50,451 nucleotides of DNA from Gillisia sp. (GCA_024635655.1 JAGXIL010000075.1:1-50451), one strand, 5' to 3'; shown: positions 17,023-27,098, counted from the stretch's first letter. The notes: a model not told the origin generated them from the letters alone. Made by a program: numbers and translations.

Positions 17023-19035
17023 ATGAAAAATTTACCAACATTTAGCGAAAACAAAAAGGATAAAGATAAAATATTAACTGCCAGGAGGATAAGGTCATCT
17101 CTATGCAGTATAACTCTAATTTTTATGATCATATTCGGCTGTGGAAACATAACCTTGCTAGCCCAATCCGTGTCCAGCCATACCGCATCGTCTTCCAGTT
17201 CAAGTGAAGTCTCGTCAAGCGATAACATGGATGTGAAGACACAGCGCGTTTGGTCCTCCGACCCCGGCTCGAAAATCAATTTTGATATGGGAACCATCAT
17301 GCCGAACGGTTCCGGAATAGCAAGTACAGACTGGAAAACCGGAGAGCCGGCCGTCTTTGACCTGGCCAGCCAAGAGTTCAGTCGATTTAACTCTAACGAT
17401 GAGCCGTATGATAAGGGTATAGCTTTGTCCCCGGTCCCATCGCCTGATGGCGGCCGGATCGCGTTTTCATGGTCAGATTTTGCTGAACGGAAAGAGTTCC
17501 TCCGCCTTGCTGATGTCACCACTGGAAAGTTGCGTACGATCATGACAGCTGACAGCATTACCGCAAAATGCGTCTTGCCCGTTGCGTGGAATCCGGCCGG
17601 AGACGAGGTGTTCGCGTGGGTAGGCCCCCTCGATGAAAATAGCGGCGTGGACGTCATGCTTGTCCCCTACGCCGGCGGCATACCGCGACTGGTGCATACA
17701 ATTCCACCAAACAGAGCTGATCCGGAGCGGATGAGTGTTTCCCCCGATGGTAATTGGCTTCTGTACAACCATGCGGTATTGCATGATGGGCAGTGGCGGT
17801 CTGACATCTACATCATCGACGTAAAAGACGGAGGAGCATTTCCGCTCGTTGAGCACTCTGCCACCGATCTGGTGGTGGATTGGCTACCGGGTACCAACGT
17901 CGTTCTGTTTTCCAGCGACCGTTCGGGAACGACAGATCTCTGGAGCCTTAGTGTGGCCAATGGGAAAGCCAGCGGTGAGCCACAGCTGGTTCACTCCGGC
18001 TTCTTCCAAAGCCAGCCTGTCGGCTTTGGGGATGGTGCACTTTTTTATAGGGTGGAAACCGGCTCCAAAGGTCAATCTGTCATTAATATGAACCCGCAGA
18101 CGGGTGCGCTTCTTGGTGGAGCATTGCCTCCACTGGAGGAACTCGGCGGCAATTTCCGGGGAATTGCATGGTCACCAGACGGTGAGAGACTTGCATCGGT
18201 CACCCGGGAGCGCGGCAACCGGGGCTCCATCACCCTTCATTCAATGCAAACCGGCGGAAGCCGCGTATATTCGCTGGATGAGGATTTTCATCCGTTGGTG
18301 CTGGAGTGGGAGGCGGACGGCAAGGCGCTGATAATTAGAGCCGGCGAAAGGAACCAGGTTCCAACGGGCCCCCACCATTTTATGCGCCTGGACCTGGAAA
18401 CCGGGAACAGTACACGCCTATTTGCGGAAGCGGACCTGGAGGAATCACCGCCCCTCTGGCCGTTCCTCGTGACACCTGATGGCCGCTCCATCATTCTGCG
18501 CCAGCAGGAAACCCTCGACGACAACCGTACCGAAATCAAGCTCGTGCTCCGTTCTCTTGAAGACGGAAGCGAAAACGAACTGTATCGCACCTCCGGTTTC
18601 ATCCCTGAATTCAGCATCTCGGCAGATGGAACTCAACTGGCTTTTATACAGCAGGTTTGGGAGGATTCTGATTCCCTGTTCGTCATGAGAATGGACGGGT
18701 CACAGCAGCTAAAACCTGTCGCCAACTGGGATTATGACGCAGTCAGCCTGCTGGGGTGGCTGCCAGGTGGAAACGCGCTGCTTACGGCTGGTTTGACAGA
18801 GGATGCAAAAGCAGAGGAGATCCTGCGGGTTGACCTCGACGGCTCCACCACCCTGGTGGGAACAAGTCCATTCCGGCCAATGCGTGGCCAGAAAACCCAG
18901 GGCTACTACCGGAGCAGGCTCACTCTCTCGCCTGCCGGAAACCGGCTCGTTCATTTTGTTTCCGATGTCGGTGAGGAGCTCTGGCGAATGGACGGACTGC
19001 ACGAGCTGATCACTAGTGAAACCGGGCGCAAGTAG
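17023..19035 (+). CDS. Secreted PD40/TolB-like beta-propeller protein, G+C-rich
   Basis: 670 residues. The N-terminus has a basic stretch, a hydrophobic segment (about 27-46) and LLAQS, so it is exported; the GC at residues 39-40 could alternatively be a lipobox. Repeated PD40 blades follow: SPDGGRIAFSW, SPDGNWLLYN, SPDGERLASV, TPDGRSIIL, SADGTQLAF and SPAGNRLVHF. No catalytic domain is seen, so a binding or scaffolding role is likely. From about base 17165 the codons are G+C-rich (hand counts of 32/60 and 37/60 for the rows starting 18541 and 18301, against 22/60 for the row at 12001), while the signal region is AT-rich like its neighbours. This suggests a body acquired from a higher-G+C organism such as a Balneolaeota or Rhodothermota relative, joined to a local signal sequence. 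Confidence 0.8.
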   Translation: MKNLPTFSENKKDKDKILTARRIRSSLCSITLIFMIIFGCGNITLLAQSVSSHTASSSSSSEVSSSDNMDVKTQRVWSSDPGSKINFDMGTIMPNGSGIASTDWKTGEPAVFDLASQEFSRFNSNDEPYDKGIALSPVPSPDGGRIAFSWSDFAERKEFLRLADVTTGKLRTIMTADSITAKCVLPVAWNPAGDEVFAWVGPLDENSGVDVMLVPYAGGIPRLVHTIPPNRADPERMSVSPDGNWLLYNHAVLHDGQWRSDIYIIDVKDGGAFPLVEHSATDLVVDWLPGTNVVLFSSDRSGTTDLWSLSVANGKASGEPQLVHSGFFQSQPVGFGDGALFYRVETGSKGQSVINMNPQTGALLGGALPPLEELGGNFRGIAWSPDGERLASVTRERGNRGSITLHSMQTGGSRVYSLDEDFHPLVLEWEADGKALIIRAGERNQVPTGPHHFMRLDLETGNSTRLFAEADLEESPPLWPFLVTPDGRSIILRQQETLDDNRTEIKLVLRSLEDGSENELYRTSGFIPEFSISADGTQLAFIQQVWEDSDSLFVMRMDGSQQLKPVANWDYDAVSLLGWLPGGNALLTAGLTEDAKAEEILRVDLDGSTTLVGTSPFRPMRGQKTQGYYRSRLTLSPAGNRLVHFVSDVGEELWRMDGLHELITSETGRK

Positions 19036-19202
19036 CGCCTGCGCGGTAAGAGATGGAAAGAGGAGGAAAATATAACAAAACAGCGAGGTAACGAGAACAG
19101 GCAGTAGTCATAAAATACTTCTCGATACCTTTTCTCCTTCCCTCCCCGTTAGGAAAAAACACTCGAAGTGATGTTAGAGGAGGCAGGGGTAGGTTGAAAA
19201 AT

Positions 19203-19559
19203 TTAGATTACCTGTAACGGATAATCCTTCAAGCGGTCCCGGCACCACACCTCCACTCCCAAAATCTCTTGTGTTTTTAGGATATTTTCAATGAGATGTT
19301 GCTCGCCTGCACCGGGCACCACCACCAAACAGGTATTACCGGCGTTTTTCAGAAATTGAAGGGCGTGGAGGAAATGAAAGGCATTGGTGGCTACGGGGTC
19401 GAAAGGCAAAAAGTATATATTTTCCTGAAGCCCGGAGGTAGCCGACAGGAATTCGTAAGCCTCCAGCTCTTCAAAGGAGATAGAAAGACTATGGTTTAAC
19501 AAGATTTCGGCAATTTGCCCCGGAAGACCACATTCTGTTTTTTGAAAAGTTGTATGCAT
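19203..19559 (-). CDS. Small protein of unknown function
   Basis: 118 residues from the internal ATG at 19559 (MHTTFQKTECG); the frame stays open to an ATG at 19646, but that extra part is less protein-like. The sequence looks like a compact soluble alpha/beta protein: hydrophobic strands IYFLPFD and CLVVVPGAGEQ alternate with helices (FHFLHALQFLKNAG, HLIENILKTQEILG). No signal peptide and no family I recognise. It lies downstream of the giant secreted protein but is separated from it by a strong terminator, so it has its own promoter. Confidence 0.5.
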   Translation of the reverse strand: MHTTFQKTECGLPGQIAEILLNHSLSISFEELEAYEFLSATSGLQENIYFLPFDPVATNAFHFLHALQFLKNAGNTCLVVVPGAGEQHLIENILKTQEILGVEVWCRDRLKDYPLQVI

Positions 19560-19680
19560 ATCTGTTCTTAATTTAGCATAAAAATAAATTGGGCTGATGC
19601 CAAAAGATGTCGCCGGCAATCTATTGGCTAGAATTTCTGAAGGCATTTGAAATTAGCTCGGGCTCACAGGCCTTTAATTA

Positions 19681-19714
19681 AAAAAAACGGGCAGGATCTT
19701 AATCCCGCCCGTTT
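19681..19714 (-). terminator. Intrinsic terminator of the 1965-residue protein gene
   Basis: AAACGGGC and GCCCGTTT pair across a short loop (19685-19714). On the minus strand the stem is followed by a run of seven T. It lies 23 bp after the stop codon at 19737. Confidence 0.85.
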
Positions 19715-19736
19715 CTATTTATCCCACTATTGAATT

Positions 19737-22700
19737 TTATTCTTTTATGATCTTAATTTGATACATTTCTTCTCCATTAGTGGCATTCACGATATAAATT
19801 CCCGGAATCCACCTGCTGTGGTCTACTTCCCATAGAATATCACTTCCCGAAGCCGCTACTTTCACCACCGTTCCGGCCAATTTATAACCATTAAGGTTAT
19901 AAGCCACCACTTCAAATTCGGAAGCTTTTTCCCTTTCAGCAAAATGAAGCCAGATCCCTTCAGAAGAAATGGGGTTGGGATAAATGCTTAGGTTTTCAGA
20001 TGTATCACCCATAGTTTCATCTTCCATAGCCGTAGCGGAAGTACAGGTGATTCCGGAGGCATTGGAATTGGTTTTTGTTTCCACGCCACTGCTATTATTC
20101 CAATAAATAGTCACCTGGGTAGAACCTCTGGAGGCTACTCCGGAAGTGAAATAACTTTCTCCCGGCGGCACGGTCAAATTTCCAAAATCTTCCCTTTTAC
20201 GCAACTCCCATCTTACCTCAACCGTGCAGTTACCCGGGTTAGTAATCACCCAGTTTACCTGGTTGCCATCGGTACAAACTTCGGCCAGATAGAGGACATC
20301 AGTTCCCAGGCATTCGGTTTCACAAGCGTCATCATTGGTAGGATCACAATCTTTGCAAACATCTGTTGCCGCAGGATTATAGGTGGCATCAGTATCATCA
20401 CAGTCTTCATTGTTACTCACAAATCCGGAAGGGGCTGTGCAGGAAGTCGTAGTATCTTCAGGATCCCCAAACCCATCCCCGTCGGCATCTGCATACCAGG
20501 TAAGGTTTGGATTGAGGGTGGCATCGGTATCGTCACAATCTTCTGAATTTGTTACATAACCTGCGGGTTGTTCGCAACCCGTTGCTGTAACGTCCGGATC
20601 TCCAAATCCGTCTCCATCGTTATCCCGGTACCAGGTGGTTGCCGGGTTTACCAGTTCATTTTTATCATCACAATCTTCATTATTATCTACATATCCCGCA
20701 GGTTGATCACAGGATATTATACTTTCTTCCGGATCTCCATAACCGTCCCCATCTGTATCGGCATACCAGGAAGGGCCGTTTCCAATTTCTGCAGAAGAGT
20801 CATCACAATCTTCATTGTTGTCAACAAATCCTGAAGGTTGGCTACAGGCAGTTTCAGAAGTCTCAGGATCTCCATAGCCATCCCCATCCTGATCTGCGTA
20901 CCAGGTAGTTCCTTCAAGTACTCCTGCATCTGTATCATCGCAGTCGTCACTGTTGGATACATACCCTTCGGGTTGATCACAGGCTGCAAGAGCATCTTCC
21001 GAATTTCCGAAACCGTCCCCGTCACTATCTGCATACCAAATTGTTTCGGGATTTAAAAGGGCATCTGTATCATCACAGTCATCACTGTTATCTACATATC
21101 CTTCCGGAAGATCACAGGCGGTAATCGTATCAGCGGGATCTCCAAAACCATCTTCATCCTTATCTGCATACCAGGTGATACCACTTCCCAGCTCAGGATC
21201 ACTATCATCACAATCTTCATCATTATCTACATAACCCTGGGGTTGGCTACAGGCCGTCTGGGAAACATCGGGATCTCCCAGGCCATCTTCATCTGAATCT
21301 GCATAATATGTAGTTTCTGCACATCCGCCGGTTACATCTGCAGAATTCCCGAATTCTGAAGTATTCCCATTGGAATCTATAGCGGTGGCAACTATTTCAT
21401 CGCCCCCATTGAGGCTGGTTCCGGGTACCAGTTCCAGGTTGATCACTTTACCTTTTTTACCTTTGGTAATATCATTTTCAGTAAAAATATCGGTCCCAAT
21501 ATATTCCTTTCCCTGCCCATTGCCATCACTTTTAAAAAATTCAACTTTAATAGGAAAAGCGGAATATTGAGGCGCAGAGGTTACCAGGTATTCCAGGTTT
21601 AAAGTGGTTCCCTCCAGAGCCGCCGGACTTTTTAGTTCAGGAAAATTCAGGAAATCATTCGGGCCGGAATCCCGGTCTTCGCGATCATTGGAGGTAACTC
21701 CGTTTGCTTCAAGATCTATTCCCAGAGACGTGTTTGAATAAATACTGTTCTGAGAAATCTCATTGTTGTTGCCATACTGAATAATGGCCACTCCGGCACC
21801 CCCGTTCCATGCTATAATGTTTTCATTTCCTTCCCCGCCTCCAATGGTGGTTTTATGGGAGCCGGTAAGAAATATACCTTCCCCACCGTTGCCCAAAGAA
21901 GCTTCATCTTTGGAAACTCCAATTAAATTTCCAAGGATCTTATTTTCCCTGGAATAGCCAATATGGATACCGTGTTGAAGGTTTCCGGAAATAATATTCC
22001 CATTTGAAATACTGCCAATTGTATTATTTTCTCCCGCTGCAATATTAACCCCTGTCATATTTGGGAGTTTATTATTCCCATCACCTGTTACTCCTATAAA
22101 ATTATTAGTGAACCTATTGTGACTTGTTTCCACCAAAACTCCATTTTCGCTGTTTCCTGAGATAATATTTTTATCGAAGACATTATTGCTAATAGTCTGA
22201 ACGTCTCCTCTTAAATAGATTCCGGTTTCATTTGGAATAGCAGCAAATCCCTCTAGATCTGTTCCAATGGAATTATGAGAGACTTTAATATTTAATGTTT
22301 CGGAAATTATAAGACCCTGGACATTTCCGGAGATTATATTCCCATTAGCTTCTCCTCCCACGATATTATCAGATCCATACCTCACATCAATTCCCTGCTG
22401 ATTACCAAGGGCATTTGTGCCATCGATATTGGTACCTATACGATTTTTTTCGATCCTGTTCTCATTTCCCATGATCAGGAGCCCCATCTGATTTCCGGAG
22501 ATCATATTTTCTGATATCACATTGTTTGAAGAGAAGGCAAAAACTCCATTTATTGTTTTTCTCCCATCTACAGCTCCCGCGATCCCAAATTTGTTGGGGA
22601 TGGTATCATTTCCTGTAATGTTGGTTCCAATATAATTTTTGATAACCCGGTTATTTTGGGAATTATCAAAGGTAATGCCCCTTAAATTTCCTGAAATTAA

Positions 22701-25634
22701 ATTCTTTTGTCCTTCTGCAGGTCCACCAATACTGTTATTATTACTATTCTCAAGGTAAATACCATCATAATTTTCAAATTTTGACTGCCCATCTACCGTT
22801 GTACCTATCTTATTGCCCTCAATAAAATGATCGTTTGTATTTCGCAAGTGAAAAGCCATTGTATGAAGCCCGGCATCAAATCCTCCCACAGTAAAACCCT
22901 TAATGGTACTTCCTGAGGATTTTCCCATCAATCCAAAGGCATAGTCTCCATCAGCCTCTGATGTTCCGGCAACGGCGCTCCCGTTGATGACTACCTGATA
23001 GCTGCCAAAAGAATAATTGGGTTGGGTAGTACCGTCGATCACCACAGGTGCCGTAATAGCGGGAAGACCATCATTTAAAACTATTTCAGGGGGATTGCTT
23101 CCGGGTATATTGAAATGGATGATTTCTTTTGCATTTGTCTTATTTGCATTTTGTATAGCTGCTCTCAGGGTGCAGTTCCCATTTTGATCAGCGCAGGTAT
23201 TATCATTAAGATCGGCGTCAGGATGATCTGCCTCACTGTTCACAATAAAAGTTTGGGAATCAAAAGCTTCTATGGTGAAGGCAGCACTTTCAACGGAAGC
23301 CAGGTCTTCCGCATTTGCCTGCAGAGAAAAAGTTCCTTCCTTATCTATAGTAAGATCAATAAAAGTAGCAATACCTTCTTTGGCAACCACGCTTATTTTT
23401 CCACTTAATTGGGCTCCAATATTTTCAGGATCCAGAAGACTTAAGGAAACTTCTTCTTTTGAAGAATTGAGGTTTCCATCTGCATCCCGTAAATGAACAG
23501 TGATTGCAGCCAGTGTTCTGCCTGCTTCAGCATCTACAGGCTGATCCTCAAATGCCATTTCTACCGCAGCAGCTTTTGTGGTAACTAATTCAGAAGAAGA
23601 AAATCCTGATGCTGAACCTGAACACAGGCTTCTCACCTGAACTTCGTAAGTAGTTTCCGGGTCCAGACCCTCTAAATTTTGGAATGGATATTTCAACTCC
23701 TGCCGGGAGGTCCAGGTTTCTGTACCTGATATCCGGTATCGCAGGTCATAACTATCTATTCCTTCAACAGGTTGCCAGGAAATCAGAAAGCTGTCTTTAA
23801 AGATTTCAGAAGCTTCCAGGTTTACAGGTTCCATGGCTTCTGTACAAGGGGTGGCGCTTTCCAGGTTCAGGGTGTAATCCTCCACTTCTCCTATGCCACT
23901 TTTACCACATGGAGTGTCATTACTTCCGTTTTCCAGATCGTGTAACCTGATCCTCATTCTTTTATCGCCGGGCATAACTCCAAGGGGAGCAGTTATTGTT
24001 GTGACAAATTGATCTACATCTCCAATTTCTGATGCGTATTCCTGTTCTGTTAATACATCAAACTCTCCATCTTCATTCCAATCTACCCAAACAAGAAGTT
24101 GTTTATTTGTGGCTACTCCGGTTACATCTACCGTTAACGTATGGGTTTGCTGGGGTAAAAGGTTTCCGGAGATAGGGGTAAAATTAGAAAACCCACTGTC
24201 TACGGAAGAATTTTCAATCTCTCCTATAGAAACATGATTTATATACAACGGGCCATAAATCATTGCCATGGCATCACAGTAAATGATCTCATTGGAATAA
24301 TTTGCGATCACGTGCTTCATCTCCCGTAGGGTAAGCCTTCCATTTCCCTCCTCAATATCTCCGGCCTGACCATCCATATATACATGGTCCGGATCGGAAA
24401 CATAGGGTACCCTCTGGGTATAAATACCATCATCATGATACTCTCCTGAAGTGTAAGTCATGATATCGCAATACATATTATCATCTGAAGAGAGCCATCT
24501 CCAGCCTCCGGACCAGGTGTTTTCTTCCCAGTTACTCCACACCGTATTTCCCGGTTGTACTTTTTGATATTTATAATGTCCCAACCCCATATTATGACTC
24601 AATTCATGGGGAAAAGTAAGGCTTTTAGCCGATGCTATCCCGGTAATTGAGAATGGCGTATCCGGTTGCCCGTTCCTGTTATTAATTAAGTAAGCTACTC
24701 CACCGGAGGTGTTAGTAAAAAAGGCGACCATATCTGCACCCACATTTTTTCGTATCTCATGGACCTCATCCAGTAATCCGTCATCCTTCATGCGCAAGGC
24801 ACCGAGATCTGTCCCACTGCCTTGTTCAATATAATCTACAAGACCTGAATAAACCAGGTTAAAATTTATACCCAAATGACTGTTGGTAGAAACGGTATTT
24901 GCAGTTGCCATGGCTGTGGCAATGGTATTATTAATTCCGTTGTCATACATATTGGACCATTCCTGCGCCGCCGGAGTATAAACGATCATAATATCTATAG
25001 TTGCCGGATCGTTTGAGGTGGAAGCGCCGCTTAAATTGAAATCCTCAGTTTCCCCATCATTGCTCTGCGGTTGAGCGTCTCCATTATTACCTTCTTCATT
25101 TTGTAGTACCGGCTCACACTCCTCAAACTTCTCCATTTTTGATTCGTCCAGCAATATCAAATAATCTGTATCGGAATCAAGATTTGTTCGGGTGGTATAT
25201 TTTTCATTTAATTCAGGAATATCGGCTGTAATAAGATAAGAATCCGGTGATACTACTATATAAGCAAAAGCATATTTAAATTCATCCATTTTAACGGTGA
25301 AAGTAGTTACCCCATTCACGTCTTTAGTTTTACTGATAATGGTGGATTTAAAATCTTTATCACGAAAAAGTTCTAAACGTATGCGGTTTCCAACTTCAAG
25401 GCTGCGGGGGTTTGCAATCTCAGGATTCAACCCAAAGCTGCGTGCTCTTTTGGCCATAGCAAAAAAGGGTACATTGGCTTGTTCAGGCAAATTAACCTCT
25501 GTGGCCGGTGAGGATCCCGGTTTATTAATATTTACTTCAGATTGAGCAACTCCCTGGAAACCCAAAAGGAGAAATGCTGCAGAAATAAGAACGGATCTAA
25601 AAAAAATAAGAGAACTGGCGTAAAGATCTTCCAT
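19737..25634 (-). CDS. Giant secreted metalloprotease with beta-helix, MopE-like repeats and T9SS sorting domain
   Basis: 1965 residues. In order: signal peptide (about 1-31); a reprolysin-like metzincin domain with zinc site HELSHNMGLGH at about 343-353; a GEVED domain ending GEVEDYTL (about 590); a fibronectin III domain (about 600-690); an Ig/invasin-like domain (about 692-790); a CSLREA segment CTLRAAIQNAN; a long right-handed beta-helix (about 850-1330); seven 45-residue repeats of the type WYADxDGDGFGDP...DDCDD (about 1440-1757); a short beta domain; and a C-terminal T9SS type A domain starting LSIYPNP. Export is therefore across the inner membrane by Sec and across the outer membrane by the type IX system, followed by surface attachment. 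The aspartate-rich repeats should bind calcium. Mixing a protease with a beta-helix normally seen in adhesins is unusual. The beta-helix is homologous to the protein at 15017. Gene length and open frame are intact. Confidence 0.9.
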   Translation of the reverse strand: MEDLYASSLIFFRSVLISAAFLLLGFQGVAQSEVNINKPGSSPATEVNLPEQANVPFFAMAKRARSFGLNPEIANPRSLEVGNRIRLELFRDKDFKSTIISKTKDVNGVTTFTVKMDEFKYAFAYIVVSPDSYLITADIPELNEKYTTRTNLDSDTDYLILLDESKMEKFEECEPVLQNEEGNNGDAQPQSNDGETEDFNLSGASTSNDPATIDIMIVYTPAAQEWSNMYDNGINNTIATAMATANTVSTNSHLGINFNLVYSGLVDYIEQGSGTDLGALRMKDDGLLDEVHEIRKNVGADMVAFFTNTSGGVAYLINNRNGQPDTPFSITGIASAKSLTFPHELSHNMGLGHYKYQKVQPGNTVWSNWEENTWSGGWRWLSSDDNMYCDIMTYTSGEYHDDGIYTQRVPYVSDPDHVYMDGQAGDIEEGNGRLTLREMKHVIANYSNEIIYCDAMAMIYGPLYINHVSIGEIENSSVDSGFSNFTPISGNLLPQQTHTLTVDVTGVATNKQLLVWVDWNEDGEFDVLTEQEYASEIGDVDQFVTTITAPLGVMPGDKRMRIRLHDLENGSNDTPCGKSGIGEVEDYTLNLESATPCTEAMEPVNLEASEIFKDSFLISWQPVEGIDSYDLRYRISGTETWTSRQELKYPFQNLEGLDPETTYEVQVRSLCSGSASGFSSSELVTTKAAAVEMAFEDQPVDAEAGRTLAAITVHLRDADGNLNSSKEEVSLSLLDPENIGAQLSGKISVVAKEGIATFIDLTIDKEGTFSLQANAEDLASVESAAFTIEAFDSQTFIVNSEADHPDADLNDNTCADQNGNCTLRAAIQNANKTNAKEIIHFNIPGSNPPEIVLNDGLPAITAPVVIDGTTQPNYSFGSYQVVINGSAVAGTSEADGDYAFGLMGKSSGSTIKGFTVGGFDAGLHTMAFHLRNTNDHFIEGNKIGTTVDGQSKFENYDGIYLENSNNNSIGGPAEGQKNLISGNLRGITFDNSQNNRVIKNYIGTNITGNDTIPNKFGIAGAVDGRKTINGVFAFSSNNVISENMISGNQMGLLIMGNENRIEKNRIGTNIDGTNALGNQQGIDVRYGSDNIVGGEANGNIISGNVQGLIISETLNIKVSHNSIGTDLEGFAAIPNETGIYLRGDVQTISNNVFDKNIISGNSENGVLVETSHNRFTNNFIGVTGDGNNKLPNMTGVNIAAGENNTIGSISNGNIISGNLQHGIHIGYSRENKILGNLIGVSKDEASLGNGGEGIFLTGSHKTTIGGGEGNENIIAWNGGAGVAIIQYGNNNEISQNSIYSNTSLGIDLEANGVTSNDREDRDSGPNDFLNFPELKSPAALEGTTLNLEYLVTSAPQYSAFPIKVEFFKSDGNGQGKEYIGTDIFTENDITKGKKGKVINLELVPGTSLNGGDEIVATAIDSNGNTSEFGNSADVTGGCAETTYYADSDEDGLGDPDVSQTACSQPQGYVDNDEDCDDSDPELGSGITWYADKDEDGFGDPADTITACDLPEGYVDNSDDCDDTDALLNPETIWYADSDGDGFGNSEDALAACDQPEGYVSNSDDCDDTDAGVLEGTTWYADQDGDGYGDPETSETACSQPSGFVDNNEDCDDSSAEIGNGPSWYADTDGDGYGDPEESIISCDQPAGYVDNNEDCDDKNELVNPATTWYRDNDGDGFGDPDVTATGCEQPAGYVTNSEDCDDTDATLNPNLTWYADADGDGFGDPEDTTTSCTAPSGFVSNNEDCDDTDATYNPAATDVCKDCDPTNDDACETECLGTDVLYLAEVCTDGNQVNWVITNPGNCTVEVRWELRKREDFGNLTVPPGESYFTSGVASRGSTQVTIYWNNSSGVETKTNSNASGITCTSATAMEDETMGDTSENLSIYPNPISSEGIWLHFAEREKASEFEVVAYNLNGYKLAGTVVKVAASGSDILWEVDHSRWIPGIYIVNATNGEEMYQIKIIKE
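20365..21315 (-). repeat. Seven tandem about 135-bp repeats coding MopE/thrombospondin-3-like units
   Basis: Each unit codes about 45 residues with pattern [TS]WYAD.DGDG[FY]GDP then a Cys, PxGYV.N and DCDD. The copies differ at many synonymous and some coding positions, so the array is old rather than a recent expansion. A last Cys-rich unit (DVCKDCDPTNDDAC) caps it. Confidence 0.85.
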
Positions 25635-26369
25635 AACTAACTGGTTTTACTGTTGGTATATAAACATTATAATTCCTCTTGCTGAGGATGAATATCAACT
25701 GCTATGGAGTAAGATTGTATTGAAAATCTTTTATAGGGAAAGATGATTACGGTCTACTCCATGAAACTTGGAAACAAAAATTTGTATGAAATTCTCTGGT
25801 TTAAATAAAATAGAGAAATTCAGGTTTTCTATGTTTTAAGCTTTACTTATCCTCTTTTTTTGTAGGGTAAAAAGATCGCCGGGGGACCAATTTTTAAAAA
25901 TTCAGGAATAACCTGTGTAGAGTCAGGTTAAAAAAAACGATTATTTAAATATACAATTAATAAAAAAATGACCTATATTAATTAAGGGTTTTTTTAACAA
26001 ATAATATTTTTTCAACCTGTTTATAATCAGAATTATATAAATACTTTTGGTGAACTTTTAGGAACTGTGAAGTGAGATTCTGATAGAACCTGAAGCAAGA
26101 AATTCTTTTTAAAACATCCTTGATGATTGAGTCATACTTCACTATTTTTTGCATCACAATGGATCATCTTCACCCCTTTTACGGAATATAAAACCTTTAG
26201 AAAATTTCCTTATACAGCTTCTTTTACCCCAGAAAGATTAATATTAACTAATAATTCTTTGCGGATATTCTGTAGTCTTAGCCTTTTTACACATCTGCTT
26301 TTAATTGCTAAGTGTAACAAAATCCTTATTTCGGTCGTCAATACTTATACTAATGTAAAATTCCTGCAG
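25635..26369. other. 735-bp gene-poor region
   Basis: AT-rich intergenic DNA between the divergent giant protease gene and the DoxX-like pseudogene. It must hold the protease promoter, but no exact TAnnTTTG element was found on the minus strand. The open frame starting at 26127 upstream of the DoxX start lacks family resemblance and is not counted as coding. Confidence 0.5.
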
Positions 26370-26767
26370 ATGAGCTTCCTATCCAGATTCGAACAGTTTT
26401 TTATCAAAGTAAAGCAGAACAGGTGGATCTGGCTTTTTTCCATTTTCTGCCGGGTTACCCTGGCCATTGGATTTCTGGCCGGGGGATATGTGAAGATCAT
26501 TGATGAACGCTTCGCCAGTGGCTTGTCCATCATTCACCCCATGGGTTCTTATTTGGATGCCCTTCACCAAACCGAATACTATTATACCTTTATTGGAATT
26601 ATACAAATACTTGCCGCTGTTCTTTTGCTCATTGCGCGCACGGTATTTTTAGAGGCGCTTCTGATTTCCCCATTATCCTGAACATATTTATTCTCTCATA
26701 TTCCTTACGCTTTGTGGGTTCTTTACTATCTTCTCCGCTAATGCTTTTAGAAAACTTAGGGATTTAG
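26370..26767 (+). pseudogene. DoxX-like membrane protein, frameshifted
   Basis: From ATG 26370 the translation is DoxX-like: FCRVTLAIGFLAGGYVKI, then HPMGSYLDALHQTEYYYTFIG and a hydrophobic segment IIQILAAVLLLIAR. After the Leu codon at 26661 the frame is lost and soon stops at about 26681. In the +2 frame the expected continuation resumes (FPIILNIFILSYSLRFVGSL) and ends at the stop at 26765-26767. Loss of one base after 26663 explains both. It is either a pseudogene or a sequencing error. The second half also looks shorter than usual for the family. Confidence 0.75.
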
Positions 26768-26906
26768 AAGTTAACCTGACTATAATTTTACTTGTAAGAA
26801 TTCAATAAATGTTGCAATACAATTCAAATTATACCTTAGAAAAATTTAAATTCTGAGGCAGACAAAGTTTATTCTGTTATTTTAGCAAAAACTTAAAACT
26901 AACATT

Positions 26907-27080
26907 ATGAAAAAACTCGTTGAAGACATCCAAAGTACTTTTGAATCTTTCCAAAAAGAAGCTGATGCCCAATTAGAAGGAAATAAAAGCGCCGGAACCA
27001 GAGCAAGAAAAGCATCCCTGGATTTGGAAAAGCAATTAAAAGAGTTCCGTAAAGTTTCAGTTGCAGAATCAAAGAAGTAA
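26907..27080 (+). CDS. Histone H1-like small protein (Hc1-type)
   Basis: 57 residues: MKKLVEDIQSTFESFQKEAD at the start, then AGTRARKASLDLEKQLKEFRK. This matches the small lysine-rich proteins annotated as histone H1 in flavobacteria, predicted as two helices with a basic GTRARKAS turn. Probable role: nucleoid-associated DNA binding. It is monocistronic with its own terminator at 27099. Confidence 0.82.
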   Translation: MKKLVEDIQSTFESFQKEADAQLEGNKSAGTRARKASLDLEKQLKEFRKVSVAESKK

Positions 27081-27098
27081 ATTTCTATTTAAAAACTA

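Noticed and set aside
20365..21315. Regular 135-bp spacing could suggest a CRISPR or tandem satellite
   Set aside because: The repeats are in frame inside one protein and code Asp-rich 45-residue units; there are no unique spacers.
26127..26369. N-terminal extension of the DoxX-like frame
   Set aside because: The 81 extra residues have no family resemblance; similarity starts at the ATG at 26370.
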